Positions 19,701 through 26,458 of a stretch of DNA of 64,000 bases are shown here, piece after piece; the first letter of the stretch is position 1; every line of letters begins with the position of its first letter. The position numbers and the translations under genes are program-made. This DNA comes from JBFMFR01 sp040752025 (GTDB taxonomy: Bacteria > Chloroflexota > Anaerolineae > Anaerolineales > UBA4823): NCBI GenBank assembly GCA_040752025.1, contig JBFMFR010000027.1, forward strand, positions 1 to 64,000, read 5' to 3'. Under the pieces are notes generated by a model that did not search any database, was not told where the DNA came from, and worked only from the letters and a program-made list of their open reading frames with translations.

Positions 19701-20215
19701 CCGACGGCCTGAGTGTACTCACCGCGCGCCTGGTGAAACGCCAGTAAAGCTTCCAGCGCCTCCAGAAAACCCGCCTGCAAGCGCTGGCGCTCCATAAGGC
19801 ACCATTCATCGTAACAACCTTCCAGGAAATCCCCCTGATATAGCTCTATGGCGCGGGCCAGGTCTTCCGGCTGACGCATACGCAGCAACGCGTCGAACTG
19901 TAAAACATCCACCTGAAGTTCTGGGGAGGAACGAAAAGTGAGGCACTCGCGATCCACCTCCAGCCACAGGGCGCTAACTGGCAAAGCCTGGCGCAAGCGC
20001 CACAATGCAGTGCTCAGGCTGGCACGCGCTTTTTCCTCCGGAAAATCCCCCCACAGAATGCCTGCCAGCGCGGCGCGATCAAGCGAGCGGCCAGCGTGCA
20101 CCACCAGATAAGCCAATAAGTCGCGGCACTTTCGAGTGGGCAGAGGCGGCAGAACCTGCCCACTTTGCAAGATTTGAAACGAACCAAACAGCCGGATGTC
20201 TATACAGGCTGCCAT
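16739..20215 (-). CDS. SARP-type transcriptional regulator with STAND/NACHT-like ATPase
   Basis: An 1158-residue regulator. Residues 1-95 form an OmpR-like winged helix (IRLFGSFQI, then PTRKCRDLLAYLVVH) and 100-245 a bacterial transcriptional activator domain (BTAD). A P-loop GPSGVGKS at 298-305 and LLVDGLNEF near 360 (Walker B) mark a STAND-type NTPase. The remaining ~700 residues are helical repeats with few family landmarks. Such proteins switch on target genes after a ligand-triggered, nucleotide-driven change. AGGAGA lies 5 bases before the ATG. It is divergent from the MFS transporter 59 bases away, a likely target. Confidence 0.85.
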   Translation of the reverse strand: MAACIDIRLFGSFQILQSGQVLPPLPTRKCRDLLAYLVVHAGRSLDRAALAGILWGDFPEEKARASLSTALWRLRQALPVSALWLEVDRECLTFRSSPELQVDVLQFDALLRMRQPEDLARAIELYQGDFLEGCYDEWCLMERQRLQAGFLEALEALLAFHQARGEYTQAVGYAGRLLAYDPLREEVHRALMRLYAAAGDRPAALAQYRNCCRILCRELGIEPMPETQALYARLSRLHLQLGNWSERFHAVRTITESYLSELRRTRTYDAAVYVHRPALDKCLEHFLAGSQVALLLVGPSGVGKSCWLAHLAEQRLAAGDLVLFYAASSLTLNLEAQLGRDLCASSMAFVDCLPALLQTAQAQGQHIWLLVDGLNEFQDLGAGPGDLLRRLDYLLPAFTGSENSPSSMKIVLTCRDQAWRWLEITNQVNLRWGYFDGGQPFLVERFTPGELHLAFEVYRSHYRFGQRWEQLSEKQHQALVLPLLLRMLTEISQGKAFFELGVGVALYRHYLESRAPRPDDQLFAQRLASKLCELRRLSLPLVELSADPVLSTGLQGEPDCSYQRLLEAGILVETPAKPRGQSDFGESHLRQVAFAFDRLYEYLLALSVLSRYRLGQVDGDRLPDLAQEAWPYPPLWNAILMVLLITRQPEDYLRLAQSSSFEAHELVCEGLPALYAEDAPLALQIAHRLLDLDLYAAHQVAFRSACEMGEGGYAVFRAGVSAHHEKTRRDALVFFYMLWRRNAPVALHMLDRLVDEISLPAIITAPRYLQAVMRSLSWFTRYDLPPETIDELDRILHKLAVQQLHLPRLASGPVAQIVRRMLALNLSGWPAGNSIARPRAPVVPVEDLERRAYQRVLQTFRSGQAGLADLSLEDLCCLLHSPAIPANILAHHQLSAWLYDQPQTALPVFQQLFETASEQARMTILLAFLPLTMPELQPFSPEALQILETFNLRMARECPAAFLEGLELGFFRQAGPVAFLSLGLRYLRIGKLDFPVLRELLEQARGDSVTTGAYLRLLLPLGWMHPVPVLQMYAAYLDLSQPLAESVLQGLGALWVLHPQRVEGLLLQVGASETQRRRVRQAAPEEQVLRRAPLVSDSDVRVSSVLRAAPYGRWLTDIVFANALEALPPAESARRLGVALFDTLAANDWRIKRLLAIP

Positions 20216-20274
20216 GCAGTTCTCCTGACCTGATTATACATCACGATGAGAATGTTATAATCGAACAATCCGAA

Positions 20275-21627
20275 ATGGCCCGAGAAACCGATGAATCTGC
20301 GGCTGAGAAGATGACGCAGGCATCAAGCCGAGCAGAACAGATGTCTATGCGCATCGTATCCGGACTGGCGATCTTGAATTTTGCCGGTCAGGCTGCCTGG
20401 GCATTGGAAAACCAATACTATAACCTGTTTTTTTACGAGAGAATTTTAACCAGCCCTATTTGGATCAGCGTGATGGTGGCAGTGAGCGCAATTGTCGGCC
20501 CCGCAACCGGAATCGGTATGGGTATCGTGAGCGACCGACTGAACCACCGCCAGGGCCGGCTGCCGATGATGCGCCTGGCTTACCTGGCCTGGGCGGCGCT
20601 CATCGCTATATTCCCAGGCGTAGCCCGCCTTTACCCGGTGACTCTGGCCGCGGGAAGCGCGGTTCTATTGGATTGCCTGATGACTTTCTGCGGCTCAACC
20701 GCCCAGAACGCCGGCCTGAATGCACTGGCAACCGACCTTACGGCGCCGCAAAACCGGGGGCGCGCGATGGGTTGGATGGAACTGGCGCGCTGGCTGGCCG
20801 CAATAACAATTTTTGGCGGCGCGGGATGGGTTATTCACCGGTTTGGATATACGGTCCTGTTCGCCGGCGTGGGCGGGCTGGTCCTGGCGGCAGGGTTGAC
20901 AGGCATTGGATGGCTGCGTGGGGGCGCCGGTGATCCTGCCAATGCACAGACCTTTCCCGCAGATGCCGCAAATGATCATGCTCTGTTCTCCTGGAAAGCG
21001 AGCCTGCGCCAGCAGCGCGACCTGTGGTGGCTGCTGCTGGCGATGGGCTTTTGGAGCCTGGCAACCCAGGTTTTCTTCCCATACCTGACCATCTACTTGC
21101 AACACACGCTGGGGTTTTCGCCCGGGACGGTCTCTTTACTGATGCTGATGGTGATCATTCTAGGCGGCATGCTGCCAGTATACCCGCTGGGCTGGCTGGC
21201 AGATCACTGGGGACGGGGCAAAACTGCCTGGCTGGCGGTGGGAGTCAAATGCTGCGGCCTGCTGCTTTTCTCGCTGGCGCGCAGCCCGGCAGGGCTGATC
21301 ATCAGCGGCGCGATCTGGCTGGCTGCTACCAGCGCGTGGGCGATCACCTGCAATGCGTGGAGCAAAGACCTGTTCCCTGAGGCGGAGCGCGGGCGCTTCT
21401 CGGGCGTGGTGAGCCTGTTCAACGTAGCTTTCGCGATGATCCCGGGAGCAGTGCTAGGCGGCTGGCTGGTGCAGCAGTTCGGCCAACCAACCACCCTGGC
21501 AGGACAGACAGGCACACTGCCAACCTCTCTGCTATTTCAAGTCGCCGCGCTGGCGACCCTGGCTACCGCGCTGCCGCTGTGGAAGCTGGGGCAAACGCAA
21601 AGGCGCAGCGAAATCCACAGTCATTGA
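20275..21627 (+). CDS. MFS transporter, GPH/sugar-cation symporter-like
   Basis: A 450-residue membrane protein with about 12 helices. The loop GMGIVSDRLNHRQGRLPMMR near residues 80-100 is the MFS loop 2-3 signature, closest to glycoside-pentoside-hexuronide symporters (GxxSDRxxxxxGRRRP). No Shine-Dalgarno sequence is visible before ATG 20275 or the later in-frame ATGs at 20311 and 20341. TATAAT at 20256-20261 would place the transcript start within about 10 bases of ATG 20275, so a leaderless or very short-leader mRNA is possible. Its end overlaps the FGE-like gene by 65 bases tail to tail. Substrate unknown. Confidence 0.75.
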   Translation: MARETDESAAEKMTQASSRAEQMSMRIVSGLAILNFAGQAAWALENQYYNLFFYERILTSPIWISVMVAVSAIVGPATGIGMGIVSDRLNHRQGRLPMMRLAYLAWAALIAIFPGVARLYPVTLAAGSAVLLDCLMTFCGSTAQNAGLNALATDLTAPQNRGRAMGWMELARWLAAITIFGGAGWVIHRFGYTVLFAGVGGLVLAAGLTGIGWLRGGAGDPANAQTFPADAANDHALFSWKASLRQQRDLWWLLLAMGFWSLATQVFFPYLTIYLQHTLGFSPGTVSLLMLMVIILGGMLPVYPLGWLADHWGRGKTAWLAVGVKCCGLLLFSLARSPAGLIISGAIWLAATSAWAITCNAWSKDLFPEAERGRFSGVVSLFNVAFAMIPGAVLGGWLVQQFGQPTTLAGQTGTLPTSLLFQVAALATLATALPLWKLGQTQRRSEIHSH

Positions 21628-22435
21628 GCCGGCCGCGCGGAGGGTGGGCGCCGCGATCGGCAGGGCGCAGGTAATCGGGGTTGCCGACGTTCCAGGCGCC
21701 GCCCTTGATCACCCGGTAGGTATAACCGTGAACATCTACCGTCTCCTGGCCCCAACCAGTCAGACACCACTCCCATACGTTGCCGACCAGATCCAGCGCG
21801 CCGTAAGGGCTCGCTCCGCCCGGGTAACTGCCCACCGGAGTCGGGCGCCCAACCTGCCTGGCAAAGTTACCGCGCTTATCTTCAAACTCGTTGCCCCAAG
21901 GGTAGCGCCAGCCGCTGTCGCCCAGCGCGGCACGCTGCCATCCCTGCTCGGTAGGCAGGCGCACACGCCCGGACGTTGGGTAGGCACGCTTCAGCGCCGC
22001 TGACAACCAGGCGCAAAAAGCCATGCTGTCGAACCAGCTCACCCGGGTGCGAGGCAGGTTGGCCCCGCCGAAAGCAGTAGGCCTGGGGTTAGGACGGTCC
22101 TGGCGCCAGCGCGCCGCCTCGGCCGAAAATCTCCACCAATCAGGATTGGCAAATCCGTCTGGGTCATCCAGGAAACGCTGATACTGGGCATTCGTGAGGG
22201 GACATTTGGCGATGGCAAAAGCGGCGACCGAGTAGTGACCGCCGGATGTACCCTCGCGTTGGGAGGCGTCTTCCAGAGTGACTGTGCCAGCGCTCACGTA
22301 GCACCATTCGAAGGCAGTAACATCTTCGCCAGCCGTATCCGGGGATGCGCCAAGGATAATCTGCACGGCTTTCGAAAGAGATTCCAGAACGCCGGATGCG
22401 AGCTGATCTGAAGGGAGGGCTGAGGTTTCCGGCAC
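21563..22435 (-). CDS. FGE-sulfatase (SUMF1) domain protein
   Basis: A 290-residue protein with the formylglycine-generating-enzyme fold: PLTNAQYQRFLDD, VSWFDSMAFCAWLS, RLPTEQGWQRAA, YPWGNEFEDKRGNF, VGNVWEWCL, KGGAW and CGFRCAF appear in the family order over residues 60-280. The fold is shared by sulfatase-activating enzymes, ergothioneine synthases and many non-catalytic proteins; I cannot confirm the catalytic Cys pair, so I keep the domain name. The start is GTG 22435, ten bases past the upstream stop, without a strong ribosome site. It overlaps the MFS gene by 65 bases. Confidence 0.75.
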   Translation of the reverse strand: MPETSALPSDQLASGVLESLSKAVQIILGASPDTAGEDVTAFEWCYVSAGTVTLEDASQREGTSGGHYSVAAFAIAKCPLTNAQYQRFLDDPDGFANPDWWRFSAEAARWRQDRPNPRPTAFGGANLPRTRVSWFDSMAFCAWLSAALKRAYPTSGRVRLPTEQGWQRAALGDSGWRYPWGNEFEDKRGNFARQVGRPTPVGSYPGGASPYGALDLVGNVWEWCLTGWGQETVDVHGYTYRVIKGGAWNVGNPDYLRPADRGAHPPRGRLNDCGFRCAFAFAPASTAAAR

Positions 22436-22445
22436 AGGCTCGCGC

Positions 22446-22895
22446 CTAAGATCGTTTCTTCTGCTTCAGCAACTTGAGCGCTTCGATCTTGTTGCCTTCG
22501 GCAGTGTAGCTGACTTGCGCTTCGATCCAGTCCCCAGGCTCAAGCTGCTGGATCAATTCGTAAAGCTGTTGGTGCTTTGCATCCAGGGCTGGTCCGGCAG
22601 CGGGCGCGGCCAGCAGTAGGGTTTGTTTGCGGCCATCATCCAGTTCTACTTCCAGCATGGCAGAAACACCCGGCTGGGCCGTGGCCGCCATCTGCCCGTC
22701 ATTCCCCGCGCCCACCAGGCCTGAAGGCGGCGGGAGCGCTTCACCCGGGTCAAGGATCACGATATTCGTAACCATGCCCTGCACACTTTGCGCGCCCTGG
22801 GCCACCAGGACGGTCGCCAAAGCGTAGATCGTCAGGCCAAAGATCAACGCCAGGCCCAACGCCAGGATCAAGTTAGAATTCTTCGAAGTAAGCAA
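22446..22895 (-). CDS. Small membrane-anchored protein
   Basis: A 149-residue protein. The likely start is TTG 22895, eight bases after AAAGGAG; upstream in-frame codons lack a ribosome site. One membrane helix (about residues 8-32, NLILALGLALIFGLTIYALA) is followed by an exported-looking domain with VSAMLEVELDDGRKQTLLLA and a basic tail (KLLKQKKRS). I do not recognise a family. It precedes the FGE-like gene by ten bases and is probably co-transcribed. Confidence 0.6.
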   Translation of the reverse strand: MLTSKNSNLILALGLALIFGLTIYALATVLVAQGAQSVQGMVTNIVILDPGEALPPPSGLVGAGNDGQMAATAQPGVSAMLEVELDDGRKQTLLLAAPAAGPALDAKHQQLYELIQQLEPGDWIEAQVSYTAEGNKIEALKLLKQKKRS

Positions 22896-22985
22896 AAACT
22901 TTTCTCCTTTGCTGTGAGTTCGAGCAGGCTCAGTCCATGCCATTCAGTAAGACGCCCACAGGCAAAGAAAAGTTTCAGCCGAGCG

Positions 22986-23408
22986 CTAACTGGAGCGCTT
23001 TGCCACCAGGTACACCCCTCCAAAGGTGAGCACAAAGCCGGCCAGGCCCAGGACGATGGCCCAGGCTACCTGCCCCTCGTTGTGGATCAGGACGCCGACC
23101 GCCAGGCCAACGCCCACCGCGTACCATAAACTGTTGCGCAGCTCCTGCGAGACGCCGCGCCGGATCAGGATCAGTTCGACGGCCACGATGAGCACCACCA
23201 GGGCCAGCGCCGCAGCCACCACGTACCCGGCTGGCGTTTCCACACTGGGGAAAATCTTTTTCACCAGGTAAGGAGCAAAGACGCCAATGGACAGGATCAG
23301 GGCAAAGACCAGGCTGCGGCTGATGGCGCTCTGCCGCTTCAAATCCTGCATCCAGCGGTCGGCCGCCTCCTGGAATTTTCGCTTGTTTTCGCTGTCGCGT
23401 GGGATCAT
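22986..23408 (-). CDS. Four-helix membrane protein
   Basis: A 140-residue protein with four membrane helices (about 32-50, 63-83, 92-108 and 115-135) after a polar, Lys/Arg-rich N-terminus (PRDSENKRKFQEAADRW). AAGGAGG lies 3 bases before the ATG. Function unknown; it sits between the membrane-anchored protein and the HAD gene on the same strand. Confidence 0.6.
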   Translation of the reverse strand: MIPRDSENKRKFQEAADRWMQDLKRQSAISRSLVFALILSIGVFAPYLVKKIFPSVETPAGYVVAAALALVVLIVAVELILIRRGVSQELRNSLWYAVGVGLAVGVLIHNEGQVAWAIVLGLAGFVLTFGGVYLVAKRSS

Positions 23409-23429
23409 GCGCCTCCTTTTTGAATTCTC

Positions 23430-24041
23430 CTACAGGTTGTGCTGTTTTAGTATGGAGAGAGCCGCCAGTTCGGCCTCGAATGCCTCCGCACTGGTGAAGA
23501 TATGGCCCGGGATGCCAGCCGCGGCGGCAGCGCGCACATTTTGCGGGTTATCGTCCACGAAGAAGCACTGCTCGGGCGGGCGACCCAGCGCCTGGAGCAC
23601 CCGCTGGAAGGTCGACGGCTCGCGCTTGGTCTGTTTTAACTCGAATGAAAAGAACTGTGCTGTGAATACGTTTAGAAACGGGTGGACGGCGTGGATGTAA
23701 TCCACCCATTCGACGGCGTGGTCCGAATGCAGCACCAACTCGCAGCGCGGCGCCAGGCGGCGCAGCAGAGCCTCCATCCCAGGCACGCGCTGACGAAAAT
23801 TGGCGCGGATGATTGGCTTGATTTCTGCCGGGGATAGCTGCCATCTCTGGGTGGTGATGACCTGGTTGAGGTAATCCTCCTCGGACAAGAGGCCGCAACA
23901 CAGGTCGCGAAGCAAAGGACCTCCAAAGGCCGGGAGGATGCGCTCTTCGTCAACGTGCAAACGCGCAGATAGGGGCCGCTCGATGCCCAGCAAGCCAGCG
24001 ATCAGCACTTCAGAGAGGTCGAAAATCAGGGTTTGCGGCAT
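23430..24041 (-). CDS. HAD-superfamily hydrolase with substituted motif I
   Basis: A 203-residue protein. Motif I reads LIFDLSEVLI: the nucleophile Asp is present, but the usual second Asp two residues on (DxD) is Ser. Later motifs look normal: LHSDH (motif II region), TKREPSTFQRVL with a Lys, and CFFVDDNPQNV (motif IV). HAD proteins with DLGGVL-type motif I are haloacid/epoxide-hydrolase-like, so the change need not abolish function. The start 24041 is chosen by alignment to motif I. A perfect -10 and a 13-bp palindrome lie just upstream. Confidence 0.7.
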   Translation of the reverse strand: MPQTLIFDLSEVLIAGLLGIERPLSARLHVDEERILPAFGGPLLRDLCCGLLSEEDYLNQVITTQRWQLSPAEIKPIIRANFRQRVPGMEALLRRLAPRCELVLHSDHAVEWVDYIHAVHPFLNVFTAQFFSFELKQTKREPSTFQRVLQALGRPPEQCFFVDDNPQNVRAAAAAGIPGHIFTSAEAFEAELAALSILKQHNL

Positions 24042-24056
24042 AGGTCCACGCCTGAG

Positions 24057-24078
24057 GGGAACTGTTCCCGGTATTATA
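24057..24078 (-). promoter_or_regulatory. -10 element and 13-bp palindrome upstream of the HAD gene
   Basis: On the minus strand TATAAT (24078-24073) is followed at once by the palindrome GGGAACTGTTCCC (24069-24057), which covers the predicted transcription start near 24066. The -35 match is weak (TTCGTT). A palindrome in this position is typical of a repressor operator; its GAAC-N-GTTC core is related to LexA-like sites only loosely. Confidence 0.5.
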
Positions 24079-24227
24079 CGCCGGTTAGCGCGCCAAACGA
24101 ATATTATCTGTGGGACTGTCACATTGCAGGCACAATTCTTCCCGCTTGGGAGTAGGATCAGGCACAATGGTACAGATCGTGAAGCGGCTGGCCCCGGGCC
24201 AGTGGGGCAGGATTGGGGAACCCGGGG

Positions 24228-24956
24228 CTACTCCCCTGGTTTGCGCTCGAGATACCGGCCAGGGTCCTGCATGAAAGCCTTGTAGATACGGTAGTGCTGG
24301 GTGTCTTCATAAGCAATCGGCGTGGCCTCTGAACCATCAAAACTGTAGATCAGCGCGCCCGGGCAGGCCAGCAGCAAGGGCGAGTGCGTGGCGATGATGA
24401 ACTGGGCCTGATTGGCGGCCGGGGTGCGCGCCATGATCTCGAGCAACTCGAGCTGGCTGCGCGGCGAAAGGGCCGTCTCGGGTTCGTCCAGCAAGTACAG
24501 GCCCTTGATGCGGTAGCGGCTGCGGAAGAACGACATCAGCGACTGGCCATGCGATTGGGTGAGTAAAGAGCGCCCACCGAAATACTCCAACTGGCCAGGA
24601 TCCGAAACGGCCCATTCATCCAGGGCCTGGGCAAAATGCTGAAAGACGCTCGAGCCAAAGAACGAACCGGGCACGCGTCCCGCCGCCCATTCGATCGTGA
24701 CATAACGGTGAAATGTGGCCTCGTAGGGGTTGTAACGAAAGCGCCGCCTGGCCTCATCGCGCCAGATGTGGATGCCGCAGCACTGCGCCAGGGCTTCCAA
24801 CAATGTCGATTTGCCAGTGCCGTTCTCGCCCACAAAAAGGGTGACCGGAGTGGTGAAAGCGATAGAGCCGGCCTGCTGGAAGACAGGCAGGTTGAACGGG
24901 TAGACATCCCGAGTGGGGTATTGGTGGGGGTGAAGACTGGCGCGGATTAAGTGCAT
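24228..24956 (-). CDS. RecF/SMC-like ABC ATPase (AAA_23-type)
   Basis: A 242-residue predicted ATPase. It has Walker A GENGTGKS near residues 44-51, a signature-like LTQSHGQS near 131, Walker B GLYLLDEPETALSP near 150, and an H-loop ATHSPLL near 193. The middle contains a substrate-binding-like helical insertion instead of a transporter-type coupling region, so this is a soluble stand-alone ABC ATPase like those predicted to act in DNA metabolism, not a transporter. No SD is obvious. It stands between HAD and a small protein gene, same strand. Confidence 0.75.
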   Translation of the reverse strand: MHLIRASLHPHQYPTRDVYPFNLPVFQQAGSIAFTTPVTLFVGENGTGKSTLLEALAQCCGIHIWRDEARRRFRYNPYEATFHRYVTIEWAAGRVPGSFFGSSVFQHFAQALDEWAVSDPGQLEYFGGRSLLTQSHGQSLMSFFRSRYRIKGLYLLDEPETALSPRSQLELLEIMARTPAANQAQFIIATHSPLLLACPGALIYSFDGSEATPIAYEDTQHYRIYKAFMQDPGRYLERKPGE

Positions 24957-25081
24957 GCTGGGCTCCTGGGTGCTCGCCGCGCCAGGCGAAGGCCAACTTA
25001 CCGGGCGCGGTAGCGATCTGGCTGGTTGAAGAAGGTGATACCGGTATAGCCAGCATGGATTTTACCAGAGTGTTTCGCAAC

Positions 25082-25267
25082 TCACGAGGATTCTGGCCTC
25101 TTTTCGGGAATGGAGATGCCGCGCTTGTGCATCTCTGCCAGCAGCCGCCCAGGGATAGGCGCACAGTTGCAGTTTTGGTAGTGCTGCAAATGCCAGGCGA
25201 TCCTTTGCTCAAGGGTGGCCCTGGGCGGCATACGATTGTTCAGATGCCAGGTCTTATTGATCGCCAC
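25082..25267 (-). CDS. Small protein of unknown function
   Basis: A 61-residue protein starting at GTG 25267, six bases after the stop of the zinc-ribbon gene. The core ATLEQRIAWHLQHYQNCNC, PIPGRLLAEMHKRG matches a pattern I know from small uncharacterised proteins in Bacteroidota and Chloroflexota. It contains two Cys (CNC). It probably travels with the zinc-ribbon gene. Confidence 0.55.
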   Translation of the reverse strand: MAINKTWHLNNRMPPRATLEQRIAWHLQHYQNCNCAPIPGRLLAEMHKRGISIPEKRPESS

Positions 25268-25272
25268 AGCCC

Positions 25273-25527
25273 CTATGCCTGGACGTTCTGCCAGGCAGGC
25301 AGCCTGGCCATGCCCTCGCGAGCCATCTGCAGCGCCTCAGTTTCAGATACACCCATCGAGCGCATGGCAAAGTGTTTCATGCCTTCCAGCACGACCTCGT
25401 AGGGTTTGAGCGCGCCTTCATCGTCGGTACAATGCACGCAGTACAGGTTATCCGGGCGGCCGCCGCCGAAATCCTGCGGCTCGCGCATGGGCATGCCACA
25501 GCTCTGGCAAAAAGTTGGTTCGGACAT
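25273..25527 (-). CDS. Zinc-ribbon domain protein
   Basis: An 84-residue protein. CQSCGMPM near residues 8-15 and YCVHCTDDEG near 29-38 form a four-cysteine zinc ribbon (family CQSCGMPL...YCxxCYxxG). The C-terminal half is a helical tail with EGMKHFAMRSMGVSETEALQMA. Its role is unknown. It ends five bases before TetR's stop region and starts the pair with the 61-residue gene. Confidence 0.7.
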   Translation of the reverse strand: MSEPTFCQSCGMPMREPQDFGGGRPDNLYCVHCTDDEGALKPYEVVLEGMKHFAMRSMGVSETEALQMAREGMARLPAWQNVQA

Positions 25528-25531
25528 GGTT

Positions 25532-26119
25532 TTACTCCTTCGTAGATAGAAATTTCATGAAAGTCTCCACCAGCGCCTGGCGCTTGACGCGGATGACGCT
25601 GCCTGCGGAAACGTAGGCCTGTCGCAGGCGCAGGTAATCGTCCAGTGTGGCGAACAGGAAAGCCAGCGCCATGCCTGGGTCAACCTGTTTGTAGAGGCCC
25701 AGGGCGGTGCCCTGCTCCAGGGCCTGGTAGAAATAGCTGCGCACCGCTGCTTCCCGGCCCAGGATGGTGCGCCTGAGTTCAGGAGGATAGAAAGGTTTCT
25801 CCCGGGCAATGACAACGAAGAAATCTTCCTCGCGCTCGAGGAAATCCAGGTAGATGTGCAACATTTCGACCAGATCATGTGAACCGTGCAGGCGCAGATA
25901 GAGGTCATTGGTAACTTGCAGCAGTTCCCGGTCCAATACTTCGAGCAGCAAAGCTTCTTTGTTCTGGAAGTGGAAGAAGACCGTGCCATGCGCCACACCC
26001 GCCCGCCGGGCGATCTCGAGCGTCGAGACGTTGAGCAGGCTGTTTTCGACCAGTTCTGCCTTGGCGGCAGCCAGGATCTTCAGGCGGGTTTCTTGCTTGG
26101 TTTCGGCGCGGGTCGGCAT
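25532..26119 (-). CDS. TetR/AcrR-family transcriptional repressor
   Basis: A 195-residue regulator. An N-terminal helix-turn-helix (about 5-50) has ILAAAKAELVENSLLNVSTL and ARRAGVAHGTVFFHFQNKE, the TetR DNA-binding signature. The remainder is the helical ligand-binding domain (60-190). ATG 26119 is preferred over in-frame upstream codons because it falls 54 bases past the predicted transcription start; ATG 26161 lies inside the operator. It is very probably autoregulated (see operator 26147-26175). The adjacent zinc-ribbon gene may be in its operon; no obvious drug target is next door. Confidence 0.85.
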   Translation of the reverse strand: MPTRAETKQETRLKILAAAKAELVENSLLNVSTLEIARRAGVAHGTVFFHFQNKEALLLEVLDRELLQVTNDLYLRLHGSHDLVEMLHIYLDFLEREEDFFVVIAREKPFYPPELRRTILGREAAVRSYFYQALEQGTALGLYKQVDPGMALAFLFATLDDYLRLRQAYVSAGSVIRVKRQALVETFMKFLSTKE

Positions 26120-26146
26120 GGTTCGTTTTTCATCAAAACATTTTGT

Positions 26147-26175
26147 TGAGTATACACTCATTGAGTGTATACTCA
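26147..26175. promoter_or_regulatory. Operator-like perfect inverted repeat at the tetR promoter
   Basis: TGAGTATACACTCA (26147-26160) and its exact complement TGAGTGTATACTCA (26162-26175) are separated by one T. The site covers the predicted transcription start (about 26173), so occupancy would block the tetR promoter. Arm length of 14 and near-zero spacing fit a TetR-family operator bound by one or two dimers. Confidence 0.85.
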
Positions 26176-26179
26176 GCGT

Positions 26180-26208
26180 AGTATAATCCAAAAGATTCCT
26201 CCTGTCAA
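26180..26208 (-). promoter_or_regulatory. Promoter of the tetR-type gene
   Basis: TTGACA (26208-26203) is a perfect -35 and TATACT (26185-26180) a 5/6 -10, with a 17-base spacer on the minus strand. The predicted start near 26173 falls in the adjacent inverted repeat. Confidence 0.8.
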
Positions 26209-26458
26209 GACCCGCAACAATAGGAACCAACACGGAGAACGCGGAGAAGAACCACAGAGTGCACGGAGTTTACTGTAGAAAAGACTCGGGGAACTCCATG
26301 GTTTCATTGCGACTAATGGATTTCATCTCTCACCACGAAGAACACCAAGAACACGAAGATTTTTGGTAAAGCATCCGTGAGCGGTTTTTGCCCCCCGGCA
26401 ACCACATGCGCCGCATCAAGAAACCGATTTCTTTCCTCCTACTTCTACCTTCTAACCT
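26209..26458. other. Spacer with degenerate CACGGAGAA/CACGAAGAA repeats, no gene
   Basis: Between tetR and the EamA gene there are short degenerate direct repeats: CACGGAGAACGCGGAGAAG near 26231 and CACCACGAAGAACACCAAG near 26334. Such 9-10 base imperfect repeats are common filler in intergenic regions of many GC-rich genomes. A small palindrome AGAAACCGATTTCT lies near 26419. I see no open frame worth calling. Confidence 0.5.
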
